Origin: Candidatus Poseidoniaceae archaeon
GTDB taxonomy: Archaea; Thermoplasmatota; Poseidoniia; Poseidoniales; Poseidoniaceae
DNA length: 64,000 nucleotides
Assembly: GCA_028356125.1 (NCBI GenBank)
Contig: JAOMTZ010000001.1
Coordinates: forward strand, 124,001-188,000
Reading direction: 5' to 3'
A program made the translations under genes and the position numbers. The first letter of the stretch is position 1, and each line of letters begins with the position of its first letter. The notes below the pieces were generated by a model. It did not search any database, was not told the origin of the DNA, and saw only the letters and a list, made by a program, of their open reading frames with translations. Shown piece after piece: positions 60,296 to 64,000 of the stretch.

Positions 60296-61234
60296 ATGGT
60301 GACAGTCAAGGAAGCCCTGAAGGATTCAACTGATGTCAGATATGCAAGAGTTTCAACAAGAAAGCAGACAGAAACCCTGCCTACTCAGGTCAAAGATATC
60401 AATTCAAAATTGAAGCAATTGGGCCATTCTAAGAAAGGTACTACTTTCACTGAACAGGGGTCAGGAACCAAGCACGATAGGGCCCAACTAATAGCGGCAA
60501 TCAACATGGCTGTAGAACAGGCCAAGAAAGGCAAAAAAATGGTATTCGTAGTTCGTGACATTCAGAGGTTCTCTAGGTCGGCTTTAGATTTCGGCCACCT
60601 CTACAAATTTACACCTAGTATTGAAGAATCGCTTTGGTTCAATGATGTCCCTATCGTAGCGTTGAATGATAACCTTGTAGTTGGAACCAAGAATGTACCT
60701 TCTGCAAACGACACGCTCATTGGTTCGATTCTAGTTAGTATTGGAGGTCAAGAGGTTGATATCCGCTTAGACCAAACCAAGGCAGGTCAGAAAGCCGCCG
60801 CAGAACAAGGGATAGTTCAGGGAGTTGCTCAGAATCTCTACTACGAATCTGACCCTAATCCAGTTCGGGCATTTTACGACATGTTCTACAAGATGGAAAT
60901 ACCTCAAGGAAAGGCGGCATTAGCATTAGGTCGTTCTCGGTCTTGGGGGAAGGATTTGAAGAATAAGATAAATGGAATTATTATCGAAGGTGAGAAGATT
61001 GGAAACAAAAATCTCATTGAGGATTATCTCGATACAACCGATTTAATCAGAGAGTATGAGAAAGAGTTCGGCCCTAGAACTGGAAGGTTAGCCAATAAGA
61101 GAATGATAGCACTTGGAAGAAAAACTTCGGGCTATCTGAAGTTCCCTTGGCGCTATCCAAAACCAACTAGAGAAATGCTAGATGAATACCGTGAAAACTT
61201 CAAAGATTATCTGCCAAAAAGAGCAAGCAATTGA
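60296..61234 (+). CDS. Serine recombinase (resolvase/invertase N-terminal domain)
   Basis: DVRYARVSTRKQTETLPTQVKDINSKL (YARVS catalytic Ser) ... GKKMVFVVRDIQRFSRSALDF; C-terminal HTH-like basic region. Confidence 0.88.
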   Translation: MVTVKEALKDSTDVRYARVSTRKQTETLPTQVKDINSKLKQLGHSKKGTTFTEQGSGTKHDRAQLIAAINMAVEQAKKGKKMVFVVRDIQRFSRSALDFGHLYKFTPSIEESLWFNDVPIVALNDNLVVGTKNVPSANDTLIGSILVSIGGQEVDIRLDQTKAGQKAAAEQGIVQGVAQNLYYESDPNPVRAFYDMFYKMEIPQGKAALALGRSRSWGKDLKNKINGIIIEGEKIGNKNLIEDYLDTTDLIREYEKEFGPRTGRLANKRMIALGRKTSGYLKFPWRYPKPTREMLDEYRENFKDYLPKRASN

Positions 61235-61258
61235 TGAGTAAAAAGGCGCAGGGATTAA

Positions 61259-61277
61259 CCCACAAACGGCGCTCACT
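61259..61277 (+). repeat. attR-like direct repeat CCCACAAACGGCGCTCACT
   Basis: Perfect match to 57094-57112, 25 bp after the recombinase stop codon. Confidence 0.9.
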
Positions 61278-61554
61278 CGTAAAAAAGATACTGCAAAGCA
61301 GTTTATGTCTGGGTAAAAGTAAGTTTGACTATTCTTCAAAACCACCCCCAAAAACCTACTTTTGGATTCTTGAAATGACCGGTTTACAATCCCCCTCAAT
61401 TCTTCACCCATCAATATTCAAGGCCTTAATTGGCCATCAAAAGGTAGAACCTGTTCGTCTCTCTTAATCTCTTTTGTATCACAAAAATATGCAGAGGGTT
61501 TCGTAACCCGTTCGTATCTATCCAATTTACTCAGAAATAGGATTGTACATTGAA

Positions 61555-63495
61555 TTATTCCAAATCGTTTCGAGTAATCTTGTTCGTAATATCTCCAGAT
61601 ATCGCACTGTCTTGAATATTGTAAGTGATGTTTTGAACGATAGAAGTATTCTTTTCTGCTTCTGCTAGTTTGGCTTCCAACTCTTCTTTTTCCTGCTGAG
61701 CGACTGCCAACTCATGTTGCTTTTCAGCAAGGGCTGCATCTGACATTTGTTTTTGAGCAGTTTCACTTTGCAGTTGTTGTGTTAATTGGGCTTGATTAGT
61801 CAATAATTGGCGCAATCTTTGTGCCTCGATTTGCGCTTGTCTACTTTGATGTTCTAGTTGTCTTTCACGCGATGAAGCATCAGGAATTGAAACTGATTGT
61901 TGCTGAACTGGAGATCTCACAGATTGGGTTCGCGCATAGAACGCTTGTTGTTGTTTAGGACTTCGAACTTTTCGTACTAGGAAGGCAACCATGCCAATCA
62001 TAACCATCATTCCTAAACATCCGAATGCTGCAGAACCCGAATCGCTCTCACTTCCTGCTGCATCTTCTTGGCCAGTAATACATTCTCCATCATCTCCTAT
62101 GTTCTCAGGGATACTGTCTGAATCAAGACTGTCTGAACCGCATCTGTCTTCATCATAGTCCGGCCAATTGTCTCCATCGTCATCTTGGTCAGCATTGTCA
62201 CCAACGCCGTCTCCGTCAGTATCTAACCACTCACCGTAATTCATCGGAAATGCGTCATCGGGATTAGGAATACCGTCACCGTCTATATCATCGTCAAGAG
62301 TGTCACATGTTCCTTCTCCATCAGTGTCAGTAGGCCAGTCCGAATCATCAAGTGGATTAGTTCCGCACATTGATTCGTCATAGTCTGACCAGTTGTCGTT
62401 ATCGTCATCAAAGTCTTCTACAAGCGGCGGGTCAGATGTTGATGTTCCCGACAATGAATCAGGCATTCCATCACCATCAGTGTCCTTTGATGCTGAGCGG
62501 TCACCTGGGAACTCATCAATTCCGTTGAATACCCCGTCGCCATCAGAATCGTTCGGACAACCCACGTAATCGACCTCTGCCCCGACAGGCGTGTTTGAAC
62601 ATTCATCCTCAAAATCAAGTATTCCATCACCGTCTGAATCTTGTAAATCTTCAAATGAACACCCTCTGGAATTCAACGCATTAAAATCTTCAGGAGTATT
62701 TGTACAATCATCATCGGCGTTACTTACCCCATCATTATCATCATCCAACTGCTCATCAGCACATCCTTCATTATCAACACTCCACCAAGAATAAGTCGAT
62801 GGACACAAATCCATATCGTCAGTAACACCATCTTCGTCTCTATCGATTTGGCTTGAAGAACAACCCTCATGCCACCAATCATGATCTATTTCTTCACCCT
62901 CTGGAGTATTCGGGCATTCATCGTCGGCGTCTAAAATACCGTCGCCATCTTCATCACCAAATCCACCGATTGTAAATTTCCAGGTTGAGGCTGCATTCTT
63001 CCATGTTTCATTTCCGTCGCCATCACCATTACCGGATACTGTGAGATTAGGATTCGCAGACCAGTTGTATTCGGCATACAATCTCCACTCATCCAACTCA
63101 GAGTTCATATCGCATTCATCATCATTGAGTGCATCATTGTCCTCACACTCGATTGTAATGTTCAGCATATCGGAATGGTCTGGAATATCAATTGAATAAT
63201 TCCAAGAATTATTGAGTATCATTTGGTTTTCCCAAGTTGGTGTGTTGAAACAATCTAGATTGTCGCCATCAGCATCTACACATATTTTGAAGATAGGATC
63301 GGGGAGTCCCCCGTTACTATCCCATTCAACGGTTTCATTAGCTGACCATGAGATCAGTTCGATGTGCAACCAAGCATCATGTTCAGACCAATTATCGATA
63401 TCATCATCTGCAGAAACTTGACTGGTTATCGGCAAAGAACCGGCAATGAATAATGCCATCAAGAAAAAAGATAGTGCTTTCTTCTGCCCCCGCAT
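61555..63495 (-). CDS. Secreted TSP3-repeat protein with TM and long C-terminal coiled coil
   Basis: Signal peptide; DEDGDGILDADDECPNTPEGEEID repeats; TM AFGCLGMMVMIGMVAFLV; Gln/Glu/Ala-rich heptads; terminal NITYNIQDSAISGDITNKITRNDLE. Confidence 0.82.
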   Translation of the reverse strand: MRGQKKALSFFLMALFIAGSLPITSQVSADDDIDNWSEHDAWLHIELISWSANETVEWDSNGGLPDPIFKICVDADGDNLDCFNTPTWENQMILNNSWNYSIDIPDHSDMLNITIECEDNDALNDDECDMNSELDEWRLYAEYNWSANPNLTVSGNGDGDGNETWKNAASTWKFTIGGFGDEDGDGILDADDECPNTPEGEEIDHDWWHEGCSSSQIDRDEDGVTDDMDLCPSTYSWWSVDNEGCADEQLDDDNDGVSNADDDCTNTPEDFNALNSRGCSFEDLQDSDGDGILDFEDECSNTPVGAEVDYVGCPNDSDGDGVFNGIDEFPGDRSASKDTDGDGMPDSLSGTSTSDPPLVEDFDDDNDNWSDYDESMCGTNPLDDSDWPTDTDGEGTCDTLDDDIDGDGIPNPDDAFPMNYGEWLDTDGDGVGDNADQDDDGDNWPDYDEDRCGSDSLDSDSIPENIGDDGECITGQEDAAGSESDSGSAAFGCLGMMVMIGMVAFLVRKVRSPKQQQAFYARTQSVRSPVQQQSVSIPDASSRERQLEHQSRQAQIEAQRLRQLLTNQAQLTQQLQSETAQKQMSDAALAEKQHELAVAQQEKEELEAKLAEAEKNTSIVQNITYNIQDSAISGDITNKITRNDLE

Positions 63496-63674
63496 GAACT
63501 TCGCTGGTCGTGTGGGTATAATTTAGTTGGGCCATCATACGAAGGGGGCCCACTGTATCACGGGTGACACATAGGGTAGCGTTAGCAGCGACCTACTGCG
63601 AACCCATGCGGTCAGCATTCGTGTTCGAATGGAATTAGAAAAGTCTGATGAACCAGAATTCATTGGCTTTCAAT

Positions 63675-64000
63675 ATGGCCCTTCCTCATGGCGTTTTCGA
63701 AGATGTAGTTTCAGCGATTGGCCACACCCCCCTGATTCGTCTGAACAAGGTGACTGCTGGCTTGTCAGGCTCTGAAGTGTGGGCTAAACTCGAACGTTGC
63801 AGTCCTGGTGGTTCAATCAAAGATCGAATCGGCCTTGCTATGATCCTAGAAGCTGAAGAAAAAGGCTGGCTAAAACCAGGTGGAACCATTGTTGAAGGTA
63901 CCAGTGGCAATACTGGCATTGGACTGGCGATGGTTGCTGCACAGCGGGGATATAACTGTGTATTCACCATGCCAGATAAGATGGCTAAGGAGAAAATCGA
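63675..64000 (+). CDS. cysK: Cysteine synthase family (partial, runs off the right edge)
   Basis: MALPHGVFEDVVSAIGHTPLIRLNKVTAGLSGSEVWAKLERCSPGGSIKDRIGLAMILEAEEKGWLKPGGTIVEGTSGNTGIGLAMVAAQRGY. In-frame alternative ATG at 63648. Not in the ORF track because no stop is present. Confidence 0.9.
   Translation, partial: MALPHGVFEDVVSAIGHTPLIRLNKVTAGLSGSEVWAKLERCSPGGSIKDRIGLAMILEAEEKGWLKPGGTIVEGTSGNTGIGLAMVAAQRGYNCVFTMPDKMAKEKI

Larger units (their letters stand above)
57094..61277. mobile_element. Integrated ~4.2 kb virus- or plasmid-like element at tRNA-Asn
   Basis: 19-bp direct repeats at both ends (one in tRNA 3' end), serine recombinase next to the right repeat, compact divergent small-ORF cassettes, AT-rich iteron-like centre. 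Confidence 0.88.

Noticed and set aside
61231-61467. 78 aa ORF spanning the right att repeat
   Set aside because: Crosses the attR boundary and would be created by integration; no recognisable composition.

Overview
The window looks like the chromosome of a marine Euryarchaeon, probably Marine Group II / Poseidoniales. That assignment is an inference from gene content: archaeal STT3/AglB, CarS-like and UPF0201/DUF54-like proteins, class III-signal pilin-like proteins and very large thrombospondin type 3-rich secreted proteins. About half of the window encodes giant surface or secreted proteins of roughly 650 to 2971 aa. Recognisable core genes include a GT2 glycosyltransferase (partial), a pyroglutamyl-peptidase::NUDIX fusion, an MBL-fold hydrolase, a STAND-TPR regulator, an S8 protease, an AglB with a giant C-terminal extension, purD, a CarS-like protein, sodN-sodX (Ni superoxide dismutase and its maturation protease), an HD phosphohydrolase, a TctA-like permease, a LTD/PLD surface protein, a Bax inhibitor-1-like protein, a 2OG-Fe(II) oxygenase, a thymidine phosphorylase and a cysK start. 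Two tRNAs are present: Met/CAT (-) and Asn/GTT (+). The standout is a ~4.2 kb integrated element (about 57,094-61,277) at the 3' end of tRNA-Asn. It is bounded by a perfect 19-bp direct repeat. It carries a serine recombinase, two small basic or zinc-ribbon proteins, a divergent five-gene cassette that looks virion-like (small TM proteins, an Arg-rich hydrophobic protein, a beta-rich 234 aa capsid candidate), and an AT-rich central region with inverted iteron-like repeats. I recognise no close family for the cassette, so it is the best candidate for an undescribed minimal archaeal virus or virus-like element.
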